DNA of 64,000 nucleotides from Streptomyces coacervatus (GCF_029223485.1 NZ_JARHTP010000006.1:248001-312000); one strand, 5' to 3'; shown: positions 23,470 to 37,749, numbered from the stretch's first letter. A program made the numbers and translations. Notes: a model not told the origin generated them from the letters alone.

Positions 23470-25238
23470 ACGGGCGCCCCCAGCCGTGAGTAGGGCAGTA
23501 GCGAAGGCAGTTGTCCCGAGGAGTGCTGGGCGATGAGCGGCTCCACCAGCCGGTCGACGACCGCTTCCGGGTCCTCGCCTCCGCCTGCGACGAGGCGGTC
23601 GGTCCGCGTCGGCCGCAGCCGGCGCAGCAGTGTGGTCAGGGTGCACTCCAGCCACAGGCCTGATTCCCACAGCCCATGGGTGGCCGGCGAGTCGACGGCG
23701 GACCGGTTGCGCAGCCAGAGCTGGAGGGCGGCCGCCGCGGCGAAGCACCGGGAGTAGTCCTCGGCGAGCCTGAAGCTGGGGGCGGGCGCCGCCACCGGAA
23801 CCGGTTTGTGCCGGCCGATCTGCTCGATCACCTCGTCCACCACCTCGGCCAGTTCGGCGGCGCGCGCCGCCAGCGAGCCGGGGACCTCTCCGGACGCGGC
23901 GAGGGCACGCAGCTCCGCCACGGCGGCCGGCACCGCGTGCAGCAGGCTGCTGCCGTGGCGGGGCAGCAGTTCCAGACGCTCCGGGGCCAGGTCGGGCAAG
24001 GGGTCGGTCAGGCCGGCGGCGGCATGCAGCCCAGCCTCGTCCACGGCACCGCGACGGTGCGCGCGGGCGATGAGCGGGAACTGGTTGACCAGTGAGTTCA
24101 GGTTGATCACGGAACTGCCGTCGAAGATGCCGACGATCCGGTGATCGCGGAGAACCTTCTGGAAACGGCCGTGCTCGAAGGTGTCCCCGAGCAGCAGGGA
24201 ACGCGTTCCCACCAGCCTGGACAGTCTGCCCAGAGCCTGCTCCACCAGCGTCGGGACCAGGAACTTGGTCACCGCCGAGACGAGCGACAGCTCACCGGGG
24301 AGGGTGTGCAGGGCCCGCGCCGCGAACACCGTCAGGGCCTCGGCGGTCAGCAGGTCGGCGTAGGACTGGGCGAGCAGGCGTCGCGACTGCGGCAGCCGGA
24401 CCAGGGGCGTGCCGTGGTTGTGTCGGGCGAGCGCGTACCCCGTCGCCATGTCCAGGGCCTGGTCGAGCGCTCCGAGCGACAGTGCCGCGCACAGAATGCG
24501 GGTGAGCTGGAGGCTCTTCAGCACGATCTCCAGACCGTCGCCCTCGGCGCCGATCAGTGCGGACCGGTCGACCTCGGCTCCGGTGAACGCCACACCGCTG
24601 ATGTCGGCACCCCGGATGCCGTGCAGCCGGGCCGCCGGGTGGGTACGGAAACTCGCCGGGTCCAGTCGGCGCTTGTCGATCAGGAGGACGCTGAACCCGC
24701 GCGGGCCGCCCTCGGGTGCGGTGCGGGCCAGTACGCAGACCAGGTCGCCCCGGGTGGCGTTGTTGATCAGCCACTTCTCACCGGTCACGCGATATCCGTC
24801 GCCGGTGCGCTCCGCGCGCACCTCCCCCGCGAGCAGATCGCTCCCGTGGTCCCGCTCGGTCAGTCCCCAGGACACGGGCGTGCCCCGGAGCACCTCGGCC
24901 GCGAGGTCCCGGCTCTGCCGGGGATCTCCGGCGACCCACACCGAAACGGCGCCGAGGAACGTCTTGCCGTGCGCGATGGCGACCGTGAGGTCGCGGCGGG
25001 CGATGCCCCGCATGATCTGCAGGGTGTCCTCGAAGCCGCGCATGGCTCCGCCGTGGGCGACGGGCACGTAGTGCGCGGGAAGCCCGAGCAGATCCAGCTC
25101 CCGGCAGATCTCCAGCGGGAACTCCTCACGCTCGTCCAGCACGAGGGAACGGGCGTGGGAGAAGAGCCGGCCCTCGTCGCGGGGATCGCCCAGCATGCGG
25201 TCGAACTCCTCCGCGGCGCGGTACGCCGAGTGCCTCAT
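23466..25238 (-). CDS. Acyl-CoA dehydrogenase family protein (1st of pair)
   Basis: A 590-residue acyl-CoA dehydrogenase relative, paired with the next gene. The middle domain shows VSWGLTERDHGSDLLAGEVRAE and GYRVTGEKWLINNATRGDLVCVLAR; the C-terminal helical part has LARHNHGTPLVRLPQSRRLLAQSYADL and FDGSSVINLNSLVNQFP. Both edges overlap neighbours by ATGA (FAAL stop at 25235-25237 and next start at 23469), pointing to translational coupling. The two dehydrogenases are clearly diverged, so they likely act on different positions or one serves as partner. Probable role: alpha,beta- or further desaturation of the fatty acyl-ACP. Confidence 0.85.
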   Translation of the reverse strand: MRHSAYRAAEEFDRMLGDPRDEGRLFSHARSLVLDEREEFPLEICRELDLLGLPAHYVPVAHGGAMRGFEDTLQIMRGIARRDLTVAIAHGKTFLGAVSVWVAGDPRQSRDLAAEVLRGTPVSWGLTERDHGSDLLAGEVRAERTGDGYRVTGEKWLINNATRGDLVCVLARTAPEGGPRGFSVLLIDKRRLDPASFRTHPAARLHGIRGADISGVAFTGAEVDRSALIGAEGDGLEIVLKSLQLTRILCAALSLGALDQALDMATGYALARHNHGTPLVRLPQSRRLLAQSYADLLTAEALTVFAARALHTLPGELSLVSAVTKFLVPTLVEQALGRLSRLVGTRSLLLGDTFEHGRFQKVLRDHRIVGIFDGSSVINLNSLVNQFPLIARAHRRGAVDEAGLHAAAGLTDPLPDLAPERLELLPRHGSSLLHAVPAAVAELRALAASGEVPGSLAARAAELAEVVDEVIEQIGRHKPVPVAAPAPSFRLAEDYSRCFAAAAALQLWLRNRSAVDSPATHGLWESGLWLECTLTTLLRRLRPTRTDRLVAGGGEDPEAVVDRLVEPLIAQHSSGQLPSLLPYSRLGAPV

Positions 25239-27016
25239 GCCGCGTCACCCGGCGCGGGGGTCCCCTCGCCCGCGTCGCCCGCCCGGTAACGGCGGCCGAC
25301 CTCGGCGCCGAGTTCCTCGTGGACCGACTTGAGTGCGCCGGTCATGAAGAGCTCGCGCATCAGGGCCCGTTGCACCTTGCCGCTGGTGGTCCTGCGGACA
25401 TGCCCGGGCCGCAGCAGCACCACGCTGGGCAGCCGCACCTTGAACGACGCGGCGAGCTCCTCCCGGATGGAGCGGGCCAGGGCGGCCAGGTCGAGTCCGG
25501 CGCTCTCCACGGGGCTGAGTTCGTGCATCACCACGATCTCCTCCTCCTGCCCGGCCGGCACCAGACAGGCGCTGCCCTGCAGGCCCTGCAGGGCGACATG
25601 CAGGTGGGACGTCTCGCGCTCGATGTCATGCGGGTAGAGGTTGCGGCCGTGAATGATGATGACGTCCTTGCTGCGGCCGGTGATGTACAGCTCGCCGCCG
25701 TCCAGCGCGCCGAGGTCTCCGGTGCGCAGGAAGCCCTGCTCCCCGTCGGCGGTCGCGGCACGGAAGGCCCGCTCGGTCTCCGCCTCGTTGTTCCAGTAGC
25801 CGATCGCGAGGCTCTCGCCCCGCAGCCACACCTCGCCGATCCTGCCGTCGGCCTGTGTCTGGCGGGTGAGCGGGTCCACGATGCGCACGTCGAGTCGGTC
25901 CACGGGGCCGCTGCTCACCATGAGTGGGCCGTCCCCTTCCTCGGACTGTGCGACGAAGCGGTTCTGCTCCAGCTCCGCGCCGTCGACCCTGGTGATGAGC
26001 TGACCGCGGCCGTGCGGGGTACCGGTGACCAGCAGGGTGGCCTCGGCCATGCCGTAGCTGGGCTTGACCGCACCCGGGCGCAGTCCCGCGGGGGCGAAGT
26101 ACTTGTTGAAGCGGTCCACGGTGGCGGCGATGACCGGCTCCGCGCCGTTGACCGCCGCCTGCAGCGTGGACAGGTCCAGCAGGGCGAGCTGCTGCTGCGA
26201 CACCCGCCGCACGCACATGTCGTAGGCGAAGTTCGGGGCCGCGGTGAACGTCCCGCGGTGGTCCTGGAACAGCCGGAGCCAGGCGTGCGGGCGGCGCAGG
26301 AAGTCGCCCGGCGCCATCAGCACCGCGGTGCCGCCGATGAGCAGCGGAGTCAGCAGCATGCCGATGAGGCCCATGTCGTGGTAGACCGGCAGCCAGCTGC
26401 ACGAGACCGTGTCGCTGTCCAGGCCGAAGGCGTCCGAGATGTAGCGGAGGTTGTCGGCCAGCGAACGGTGCGGGACGACGACTCCCTTCGGGTCACTGGT
26501 CGAACCCGAGGTGTACTGCAGGAAGGCCACGGTGTCGCCGTCGGGTGACAGCACGGTGCCGCTCGCGCCGTCGCCGAGGTCGGTGGTGTCGGTGGCGACG
26601 CAGGGGACGTCCTGCAGCCCCGACTCCTGGATGGCCTCGGACACCGACTCCAGGTGCCCCGAGTCGGTGAGTACGAGGCGTACCCGGGCGTTGTCCGCGA
26701 TGGCGGAGGTGCGCGACCCGCGCCGGCCGTTGTTGTCGGGCACCGGCGCGGGCACGGCGATGACCCCGGCGTACAGACAGCCCACGAAGGCCCGGACGAA
26801 GTCGAGTCCGTTGGGGTACAGCAGCAGTGCCCGGTCGCCCGGCGCACAGCGCTCGCGCAGCCAGCCGGCGAAGGCTCGCGCGTCGCGGTCCAGCTCCGCG
26901 TAGCTCACCCTTTCCGGCTGCGGCTCGGCTCCGCGCATCCGTACGAAGACGACGGCGTCCTTCTCCGGCACCGTGCGTGCATGCTGCACAAGCCGTTCCA
27001 CCAGGTTCTCGCGCAT
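25235..27016 (-). CDS. Fatty acyl-AMP ligase (FAAL)
   Basis: A 593-residue adenylating enzyme. P-loop QYTSGSTSDPKGVVVPH is at about residues 170-186; WLPVYHDMGLIGMLLTPLL and GHVRRTTSGKVQR (near residue 550) are typical of FAALs rather than CoA ligases. The segment GTPHGRGQLITRVDGAELEQNRFV falls where FAALs carry their inserted loop. It activates a free fatty acid as acyl-AMP and passes it to the ACP encoded three genes downstream. The start is ATG 27014-27016 with AAGGGA about nine bases before; an upstream in-frame start would add unconserved Pro-rich sequence. Comparable enzymes start daptomycin (DptE) and ramoplanin-type lipopeptides. Confidence 0.93.
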   Translation of the reverse strand: MRENLVERLVQHARTVPEKDAVVFVRMRGAEPQPERVSYAELDRDARAFAGWLRERCAPGDRALLLYPNGLDFVRAFVGCLYAGVIAVPAPVPDNNGRRGSRTSAIADNARVRLVLTDSGHLESVSEAIQESGLQDVPCVATDTTDLGDGASGTVLSPDGDTVAFLQYTSGSTSDPKGVVVPHRSLADNLRYISDAFGLDSDTVSCSWLPVYHDMGLIGMLLTPLLIGGTAVLMAPGDFLRRPHAWLRLFQDHRGTFTAAPNFAYDMCVRRVSQQQLALLDLSTLQAAVNGAEPVIAATVDRFNKYFAPAGLRPGAVKPSYGMAEATLLVTGTPHGRGQLITRVDGAELEQNRFVAQSEEGDGPLMVSSGPVDRLDVRIVDPLTRQTQADGRIGEVWLRGESLAIGYWNNEAETERAFRAATADGEQGFLRTGDLGALDGGELYITGRSKDVIIIHGRNLYPHDIERETSHLHVALQGLQGSACLVPAGQEEEIVVMHELSPVESAGLDLAALARSIREELAASFKVRLPSVVLLRPGHVRRTTSGKVQRALMRELFMTGALKSVHEELGAEVGRRYRAGDAGEGTPAPGDAA

Positions 27017-27050
27017 GGCCGCGGTCCCTTCTTTCCTGACGTGAGAGTGC

Positions 27051-28475
27051 TCAGAGCAGAGCGGAGATTTGCTTGTCGCGGGGCGCACCACCGCGGGTGG
27101 GCGGGCGCCGGACGTCGGCGGGGGCCCAGAGACGGGCCGCGGCGACGCGGAGGTCCGGGGTCCGGGTGGCGACGTCCAGGGCGCGCAGGAAGTGCTCAGC
27201 CAGCCGCTCCACGGTCGCCCGCTCATAGAGACGGCTGTCGTAGCGGAAGTCGACGGCCAGCCTGTCCTCGCCCTGGAGGACGTCGACGGCCAGGTCGACC
27301 TGCCCCTCCTGCTGGGGCAGGTGGTACGGGCTGAGGCTCAACCCGGCGTGCCGGGTGACGAGTTCGGGGTGCGTGGTGTCCAGTACGGGCCGCAGCAGGG
27401 CGTCGAAGCGGGCCGTTGCCAGCATGTTGAAGGTGATCTGGTAGAGCGGTGACCGGCCCGCGGCGCGCGAGGTGCCCGACACCCGGGCGAGCAGCGAGAA
27501 CGGGTACCGGACCGCGTCCATGCTCAGCTTGAGCTGCTCGTCCGTGTCGTGCACCGCGTCGTTGAACGTGGTGCCCGCGCCGAACCGGGCCCGCAGGACG
27601 ACGGTGTTCATGAAGTTGCCCACCACATCGCGCATCCTGCTGCTCAGCCGGGTGGTGGCCGGCACGCCGAGGACGAAGTCGCCCTGCCGGGTGTGGCGGT
27701 ACAGCACACTCTGGAACGCGCCCAGTAGAACGGCGTACGAAGTGACTCCGGCCCTCAGGGCGAAGGTGCGCACCGCGTCGGCGAGTTCCGGGGGCACGGT
27801 CATGCGCAGGGTGTCGCCCGTGAAGGACTGTGTGGCCGGCCTGGGGTGGTCGGTGGGCAGGCCGGCGGGCGTCGAGCCGTGGCTCACGCCGCTCCAGTAC
27901 CCCTCCATGGCCTTGCCGCGGGCCGAGTCGAGCAGCCGCTGTTCCTTGTCGACGTGATCGCCGTAGTCCGCGGTGGGCGCGAGCGACGGCGCGTCGGCCG
28001 GGCCGCCGATCCCCTGGTACGCCTGGAGCAGGTCGCGCAGCAGCAGTGTGTTCGACACGGCGTCGGTGGATATGTGGTGCCCCGCCACCAGAAGCACCGC
28101 GTCCTCAGGGCTCCTGGTCAGCAGGACGAAACGGAACGGCACCTCGTCGCGGAGCGAGAAGGGGACGCCCAGTTCGGCGCGGACAGCCGCACGCAGTTCC
28201 TCTTCGCCGGCACCGGTGCATGCGCGCTCCGTCAGGCGGACCGGGCCGGTGTCCGACTCCACGCGCACCGGCCGGCCGTCGGCCTCGGCGTATCGCGAGC
28301 GGAGCATCCCGTGCCGTGGGCCGATCGCCGTCACCGCCTGCCGCAGCGCCCGGATGTCGACGGCCGAGCGGACGCGGACGGCTACACCGGTGTTGTACGC
28401 GCCGCTGCCGGGCGCCAGCGCGTGCAGAAACCACTGGGCCTGCTGGGCGTGGGAGAGAGGGTGGACGACGCTCAT
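27051..28475 (-). CDS. Stand-alone NRPS condensation domain
   Basis: A 474-residue free condensation domain with no A or T domain. It starts with the C1-like motif LSHAQQAQWFLHAL and carries an intact catalytic motif HHISTDA (HHxxxDA, near residues 136-142); later motifs GDFVLGVPATTR and VGNFMNTVVLRARF fit C4-C5. Start ATG at 28475 overlaps the thioesterase stop (ATGA). Because it is beside the FAAL and no C domain precedes the first T domain of the neighbouring NRPS, it is the best candidate to acylate the first amino acid in trans, using acyl-ACP as donor. Alternatives are an ester-forming or proof-reading role. Confidence 0.88.
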   Translation of the reverse strand: MSVVHPLSHAQQAQWFLHALAPGSGAYNTGVAVRVRSAVDIRALRQAVTAIGPRHGMLRSRYAEADGRPVRVESDTGPVRLTERACTGAGEEELRAAVRAELGVPFSLRDEVPFRFVLLTRSPEDAVLLVAGHHISTDAVSNTLLLRDLLQAYQGIGGPADAPSLAPTADYGDHVDKEQRLLDSARGKAMEGYWSGVSHGSTPAGLPTDHPRPATQSFTGDTLRMTVPPELADAVRTFALRAGVTSYAVLLGAFQSVLYRHTRQGDFVLGVPATTRLSSRMRDVVGNFMNTVVLRARFGAGTTFNDAVHDTDEQLKLSMDAVRYPFSLLARVSGTSRAAGRSPLYQITFNMLATARFDALLRPVLDTTHPELVTRHAGLSLSPYHLPQQEGQVDLAVDVLQGEDRLAVDFRYDSRLYERATVERLAEHFLRALDVATRTPDLRVAAARLWAPADVRRPPTRGGAPRDKQISALL

Positions 28476-29272
28476 CGGGCGCCGCCGGACCGTATGGCGG
28501 AGGCCGCCTGAACGGCCCCCGCCAGGCGCAGGTCGTCCTTGAGGTGCCCGACGATGTGCAGCAGCAGGTCGAACTCGTACCCCTCCAGGTAGAAATGGCC
28601 GCCGGGGAAGCCGCGGAACTCGAAGGTCCCGGTGGTCAGGTCCGACCACGCGCACACCGCGTCGGCCGGGCAGTCCGGGTCCTGGGCGCCCGCATAGGCC
28701 ACGACGGGGCTCTTGATCTTCGTCAACGGGGGCGCATAGGTCTCGATGAGACGGAAGTCCGCCCGCAGCGTGGGGAGCGCGATCTCCAGCAGTTCGGGGT
28801 GCTCCATGGCCTCGGCGGTCGACAGGCCGAGCTGCTTCACCTCCGAGATCAGTGTCGCGTCGTCCTCGCGGTGCAGGTTCGACCGCTCGGCGCGATGCGG
28901 CGCCGACTGTCCGGAGAGGAACAGCCGGACCGGCTGCACGCCGTACTTCTCGTCGAGCCGGAGCGCGACCTCGTAGGCCACTGCCGCGCCCATGCTGTGC
29001 CCGAACAGGGCCAACGGCTTGTCGGTATGGGGGCCAAGTGCCTCGGCCAGCTGGTCGGCCAGGTCCTCCAGGGTTTCCGCGTACGGCTCGCCGAAACGGG
29101 CCTGCCGGCCGGGATAACACGCCGCCAGGAATTCCATTCCGGACGGCAGATGGCGCGGCCAGCCGTTGAAGAAACTCGGCACCCCTCCGGCATGCGGAAA
29201 ACACACCAGGCGCAGATCGGGATCGGCGCTCGTGCCGTGTTTTTGAAACCATTTGCCGCCCGTACGGGTCAC
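28472..29272 (-). CDS. Type II thioesterase
   Basis: A 266-residue alpha/beta hydrolase of the NRPS/PKS external thioesterase type. Nucleophile Ser93 is in GHSMG; the acid is probably in AYAGAQDPDCPAD and the His in FPGGHFYLEG. The N-terminal LVCFPHAGGVPSFFNGWPRHL is typical. It hydrolyses wrong or stalled acyl groups from carrier domains. The start is GTG at 29272 with GGAGGAG six bases upstream; the stop overlaps the next gene by ATGA. It follows the P450 gene after a 105-bp gap in which I see no gene. Confidence 0.93.
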   Translation of the reverse strand: MTRTGGKWFQKHGTSADPDLRLVCFPHAGGVPSFFNGWPRHLPSGMEFLAACYPGRQARFGEPYAETLEDLADQLAEALGPHTDKPLALFGHSMGAAVAYEVALRLDEKYGVQPVRLFLSGQSAPHRAERSNLHREDDATLISEVKQLGLSTAEAMEHPELLEIALPTLRADFRLIETYAPPLTKIKSPVVAYAGAQDPDCPADAVCAWSDLTTGTFEFRGFPGGHFYLEGYEFDLLLHIVGHLKDDLRLAGAVQAASAIRSGGAR

Positions 29273-29377
29273 CGGTCTCCTCCAGGACAGCCAATAAATG
29301 AACGTGGTCAGTGCGCGGTTCCACCGTGCAAGAAGCGCCTATACAGCGGCTATACGGCTATTCGTTCGGCGGCTCTG

Positions 29378-30589
29378 CTACCAGCGCACGGGGAGCCTGC
29401 GCAGTCCGCGGAGCAGACTGGGTCGCCACTCGGGAGCGGCGTCGGCGTCTTCGAGGGCCAGGCCGGAAAAGCGCTTGAGCAGATCGGTCAGCGCCACGGT
29501 GGCTTCGAGCCGGGCGAGTTGTGCTCCGAGGCAGTGGTGAATGCCGTGGCTGAAGGCGAGTTGGGCGCGGTTCTCGCCGATGTCACGGTGGATGTCGAAT
29601 CGGTCGGGGTCCGTGAACCGTGCGGGATCGCGGTTGGCGGAGGCCAGCGAGAGCACCACGCGTTCACCCTGCGGGATCGCGGTGCCCGCCAGGGTCATGG
29701 CCTCGGCGGTGTAGCGGTAGGCGGCGACCTGGATCGGGGGCTCGTAGCGCAGTGTCTCCTCGACCGTGCCCTGCAGCAGCCCCGGATCCGCGCGCAGGGC
29801 GGCGAGTTGGCCGGGGTGCCGCAGCAGCAGGTGAACGGCGCTGGAGATGAGGTTGACGGTCGTCTCATGTCCGGCCACGAGCAACAGGAAGGACATGCCG
29901 AGGAGTTCGTCGGGCGAGAGACGGTCGCTGTCCTCCGCGCGGGCGTGGGCGAGGACGTGCAGCAGGTCCGCGTTGTCCGCCAGGGGGCGGTGTCGCTTCT
30001 CCTCGATGAGGCCGGTGAGGTAGTCGGTCATCGCGTCCGTCGCGGCGGCCGCGACGGCGGCGGCCTCCGGATCGGCGACGTCCACGAGCTTGTTGGACCA
30101 GCCGAGGAACGCCTCGCGGTCCACCGCAGGCACGCCGAGGAGTTCGCAGATGGCGGTGATCGGCAGGGGGATGGCGTAGGCACCGACGAGGTCGGCGCCG
30201 CTCGACTCCGCCATGGCGTCGATGAGTTCACCGGAGATCTGCTCGATGCGCGAGCGCAGCTGGTTGATGCGACGGGCGGTGAACTGGCGGGCGACGAGGG
30301 ACCGGAGCCGGGTGTGGTCCGGAGGGTCCGCCTTGAGCATGTTGCGGCCGACGGCGGAGTTCTGGTCGTCCCGGTAGGAGGCCGAGTGCCGGCTGTCGTT
30401 GCACAGCCGGGGATCGGCGAGCGCGGTGCGCACGGCGTCGTATGTGAGGACCAGCCAGACCGGCCGGCCGTCGGGCATCAGTACCCGCCGGACTGGTCCT
30501 TCGGCACTGAGCGCACGGTACCCGGTGTAGGGGTCGGCGAAGAAGTGGGGGGCGACAGAGGTCAGTTCGGGGGCCTGACCGGTGTACAT
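29378..30589 (-). CDS. Cytochrome P450 (CYP107-like class)
   Basis: A 403-residue soluble P450. The I-helix oxygen-binding motif is AGHETT (239-244), the K-helix ExxR is ETLR (278-281) and the haem loop is FSHGIHHCLG with ligand Cys353; FSHGIHHC in place of FGxGxHxC is common in Streptomyces CYP107-type enzymes. It needs ferredoxin and reductase partners, not encoded nearby. Start ATG at 30589 with AGGAG six bases upstream. It sits between a stand-alone A domain and the type II thioesterase. It could hydroxylate a carrier-bound amino acid, the finished peptide or the fatty acyl chain; the sequence alone does not decide. Confidence 0.92.
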   Translation of the reverse strand: MYTGQAPELTSVAPHFFADPYTGYRALSAEGPVRRVLMPDGRPVWLVLTYDAVRTALADPRLCNDSRHSASYRDDQNSAVGRNMLKADPPDHTRLRSLVARQFTARRINQLRSRIEQISGELIDAMAESSGADLVGAYAIPLPITAICELLGVPAVDREAFLGWSNKLVDVADPEAAAVAAAATDAMTDYLTGLIEEKRHRPLADNADLLHVLAHARAEDSDRLSPDELLGMSFLLLVAGHETTVNLISSAVHLLLRHPGQLAALRADPGLLQGTVEETLRYEPPIQVAAYRYTAEAMTLAGTAIPQGERVVLSLASANRDPARFTDPDRFDIHRDIGENRAQLAFSHGIHHCLGAQLARLEATVALTDLLKRFSGLALEDADAAPEWRPSLLRGLRRLPVRW

Positions 30590-30631
30590 AGTGGCTCCTG
30601 GGCAGTCGGATGCCCCCGACGTGCGTGCGGC

Positions 30632-32185
30632 CTATCGGCCGGTCCCCGCCGGACGACGGGCCCTTCGCCCGGGATCCGGCAGCGCGCGGTGGTCGGTCTT
30701 TCCGCTGGTGTTCAACGGAATTCGGCCGATGGCCAAGAACGTGGGGGGAATCATGTAATCGGGAAGTGTCGCAGCGAGATGCGCTCGTATGTCTGCCACA
30801 TCGGGCCTGCGACCTGGTGTGGGGACCAGATACGCGACGAGGCGCTTGTCACCGTCATCGGATTCGCGAACGGTGACGACGGCATCGCGGACATCGGAAT
30901 GTTCGATCAGCCGCGCTTGGATTTCACCGAGCTCGATGCGATAGCCCCGGATCTTGACTTGATCATCGATCCGGCTCATGAATTCTATACCGTAACCGGA
31001 AGACTCCCGTACCAAATCACCGGTTCGATACAGACGTTTTCCGGGCGGCCCGAAGGGGTTGGGCACAAACCGCTCCGCAGTAAGGCCGGGGCGGCCGGCA
31101 TAACCCCGGGCCAACCCTTCGCCGCCGAGATACAGTTCACCGGTCCCGTCGTCCGGATCCGGCCTTCCCGTGGAATCCAGCACATACGCCTGGGTGCGCG
31201 CGAGGGGCCGGCCGAGGAGAACCCGGTCCGGCTTCTCGGGCACTCCCCAGAACATCGACCAGATGGTTGTCTCGGTCGGCCCGTAGACATTGGTCACCTG
31301 TGCTGCCCGGGCGCGGAGTTCCGCGGCCAGTCTCACCGGCAGCGCCTCGCCTCCGACCAGAACCCGTACGGCCGGCCGGTCGAAGCCGCAGGCCAGCAGC
31401 AGCCGCCAGCCCGAGGGGGTGGCCTGCACATCGGTGACTCCGTGCGCGTCCATCAGCCGCAGCAGGGCCATCGGGTCCTTGGCCTCGGCATCGGACGCCA
31501 GCACCACTCGGCCGCCGGACGCCAGCGGCGCGTACATCTCCACGCCCGAGATGTCGAAGGAGACCGAGGTGCTCGCGAGCCAGGTGCCGCCGTGGCCCGC
31601 CCCCGCCTCGTCGAGGATGGAGGAAACCAGGTTGACCAGCGCCCGCTGACCGACCATGACGCCTTTCGGGGTCCCGGTCGAGCCCGAGGTGTACATCAGG
31701 TAGGCCAGGTGCTCCGGATCGGTGACCCGGTCCGGCGCGGTGGGCGGGTGCGCCTCGATGTCCGCCCGGTCGTCCTCCAGCGCGAGGACTGCGCCGCGGT
31801 ATCCGGGCGGAATCCGCTCGGACGACCGGGAGGAGCAGATGAGCACGGGCGCGCCACTGTCCGCGAGCATGTACTCGAGCCGCTGCACGGGGAGCGCGGT
31901 GTCCAGCGGCACATACGCGGAACCCGCCTTCCACACGCCGAGGAGAGCGGGCAGCAGATCCCGTCCGCGCGGCAGGCACACCCCGATCGGGACATCCGCC
32001 GCCGCGCCCAGCCGGATCAGCCGGTGGGCCATCCGGTTCGCCCGCTCGTCGAGTTCCCGATAGGTGCTCGCCCTGCCGTCGGCGATCACCGCGACAGCCT
32101 CGGGCGTTGCGGCGGCCCTCGCCTCGATCAGGTCGGTCAGCAGTCCGGCGGGCGGCCTGGCAGCGGCGCGTTCCAGTGCGTTCAT
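30632..32185 (-). CDS. Stand-alone NRPS adenylation domain, Gly-type code
   Basis: A 517-residue free A domain with all core motifs: MYTSGSTGTPKGVMV (A3), NVYGPTETTIW (A5), RTGDLV (A7), IDDQVKIRGYRIELGEIQ (A8) and LNTSGKTDHRAL (A10, catalytic Lys). There is no T domain; after A10 only a short Arg-rich tail remains. My manual reading of the specificity residues gives D-I-V-Q-L-G-V-I-W, near the Gly code DILQLGxIWK. ATG 32185 has AAAGGGA eight bases before. Its neighbour upstream is an NRPS whose first A domain is degenerate, so it most likely loads that module's T domain in trans with Gly or a similar small amino acid. A role in loading another T domain cannot be excluded. Confidence 0.9.
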   Translation of the reverse strand: MNALERAAARPPAGLLTDLIEARAAATPEAVAVIADGRASTYRELDERANRMAHRLIRLGAAADVPIGVCLPRGRDLLPALLGVWKAGSAYVPLDTALPVQRLEYMLADSGAPVLICSSRSSERIPPGYRGAVLALEDDRADIEAHPPTAPDRVTDPEHLAYLMYTSGSTGTPKGVMVGQRALVNLVSSILDEAGAGHGGTWLASTSVSFDISGVEMYAPLASGGRVVLASDAEAKDPMALLRLMDAHGVTDVQATPSGWRLLLACGFDRPAVRVLVGGEALPVRLAAELRARAAQVTNVYGPTETTIWSMFWGVPEKPDRVLLGRPLARTQAYVLDSTGRPDPDDGTGELYLGGEGLARGYAGRPGLTAERFVPNPFGPPGKRLYRTGDLVRESSGYGIEFMSRIDDQVKIRGYRIELGEIQARLIEHSDVRDAVVTVRESDDGDKRLVAYLVPTPGRRPDVADIRAHLAATLPDYMIPPTFLAIGRIPLNTSGKTDHRALPDPGRRARRPAGTGR

Positions 32186-32222
32186 GGTTTCCCTTTCAGG
32201 CCCCGGCAGGCCGATTCGGCGT

Positions 32223-36890
<4,668 letters not shown>

Positions 36891-36986
36891 AACGGCTCCT
36901 GATATCAACAACGTAGGGACAGTGCACTCGGGGATCATCAGTATGTGCGAGTGCTCTATATCGGCCCTATACGAGTCGACCCGCCG

Positions 36987-37742
36987 TCAGTGCACCTGGA
37001 TTCCCCCGCTCCGGGTCTTGACCGTGATCTGGTGCGAAGCGTTCCGGTCGACCGGAAGTTTGACATCGGGCGTGGAGTTGGAACTCGTGGCGTCGATGTA
37101 ATAACGGGATCCGTGCGGCACGCGCAGATCGACGGCTCCGTTGCCCGTCGCGATGTTCACGTTGGTGGGGGCGCTCACGAAGCCCGCGTCGACCGCGCCG
37201 TCGCCGGTGGTCACACTGGCGCTGGGGGAACGGCTGCCGGCCAGGGTCACCGCGCCCGCACCGGTGTGCAGGGTCAGGGCACCGGACGTGTTGTCCGCGT
37301 CGATGGCGCCGCTGCCGGTCCGCAGATCGAGCGGCCCCTTCAGATCGCTGACGGAGATCTGCGGCCCGCCGGTGTCCGCCTTGACGGCCAGGTCCGCCGG
37401 CAGCTTGATGTGGAGCTGCACCGAGCAACCGCCGCTGGGGCAGCTACCGACGACGGAAAGGCCCTGCCCGGACCGCTTCACCGCGACCTGGGGAGCGTCG
37501 TTGTCGTACCCCCCGTCGGCCTTGACCTCGACCTGGGACGAATCGCTCGGGCCCAGGGAGACTCCCATGCCGTCCGTGTGCACCTCCAGCAGTTTCCTGC
37601 CGCCCGCGTCTGCCTGCCACGAGCCGGAATAGGGGTGGTTCGGACGCAGCAGTTCGACGGTGCCCCAGCCGGCGAGAGCAATGACCGCGACGAGAACGGC
37701 GAGACCGCCGTAAATGACCCTACGACGCTTTTTCGATGACAT
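36987..37742 (-). CDS. DUF4097-family membrane-anchored protein
   Basis: 251 residues: a Lys/Arg-rich N-terminus (MSSKKRRR), a single membrane segment (VIYGGLAVLVAVIALAGWGTVELL) and an extracellular DUF4097 repeat domain with units such as GSGAIDADN, GAGAVTLAG and GNGAVDLRV. Topology: short cytoplasmic end, one transmembrane helix, beta-rich outside. It has no lipobox, unlike its relative at 19467-20213. It starts seven bases after the response regulator stop and so is the third gene of the kinase-regulator operon, suggesting an accessory sensing or envelope role. Start ATG 37742. Its function is unknown. Confidence 0.8.
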   Translation of the reverse strand: MSSKKRRRVIYGGLAVLVAVIALAGWGTVELLRPNHPYSGSWQADAGGRKLLEVHTDGMGVSLGPSDSSQVEVKADGGYDNDAPQVAVKRSGQGLSVVGSCPSGGCSVQLHIKLPADLAVKADTGGPQISVSDLKGPLDLRTGSGAIDADNTSGALTLHTGAGAVTLAGSRSPSASVTTGDGAVDAGFVSAPTNVNIATGNGAVDLRVPHGSRYYIDATSSNSTPDVKLPVDRNASHQITVKTRSGGIQVH

Positions 37743-37749
37743 ACTTTTG

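Noticed and set aside
32186-32222. Frameshift joining the stand-alone A domain to the upstream NRPS.
   Set aside because: The NRPS ends with a complete T domain and stop, and the A gene has its own ribosome-binding site; a C domain would also be missing between them.
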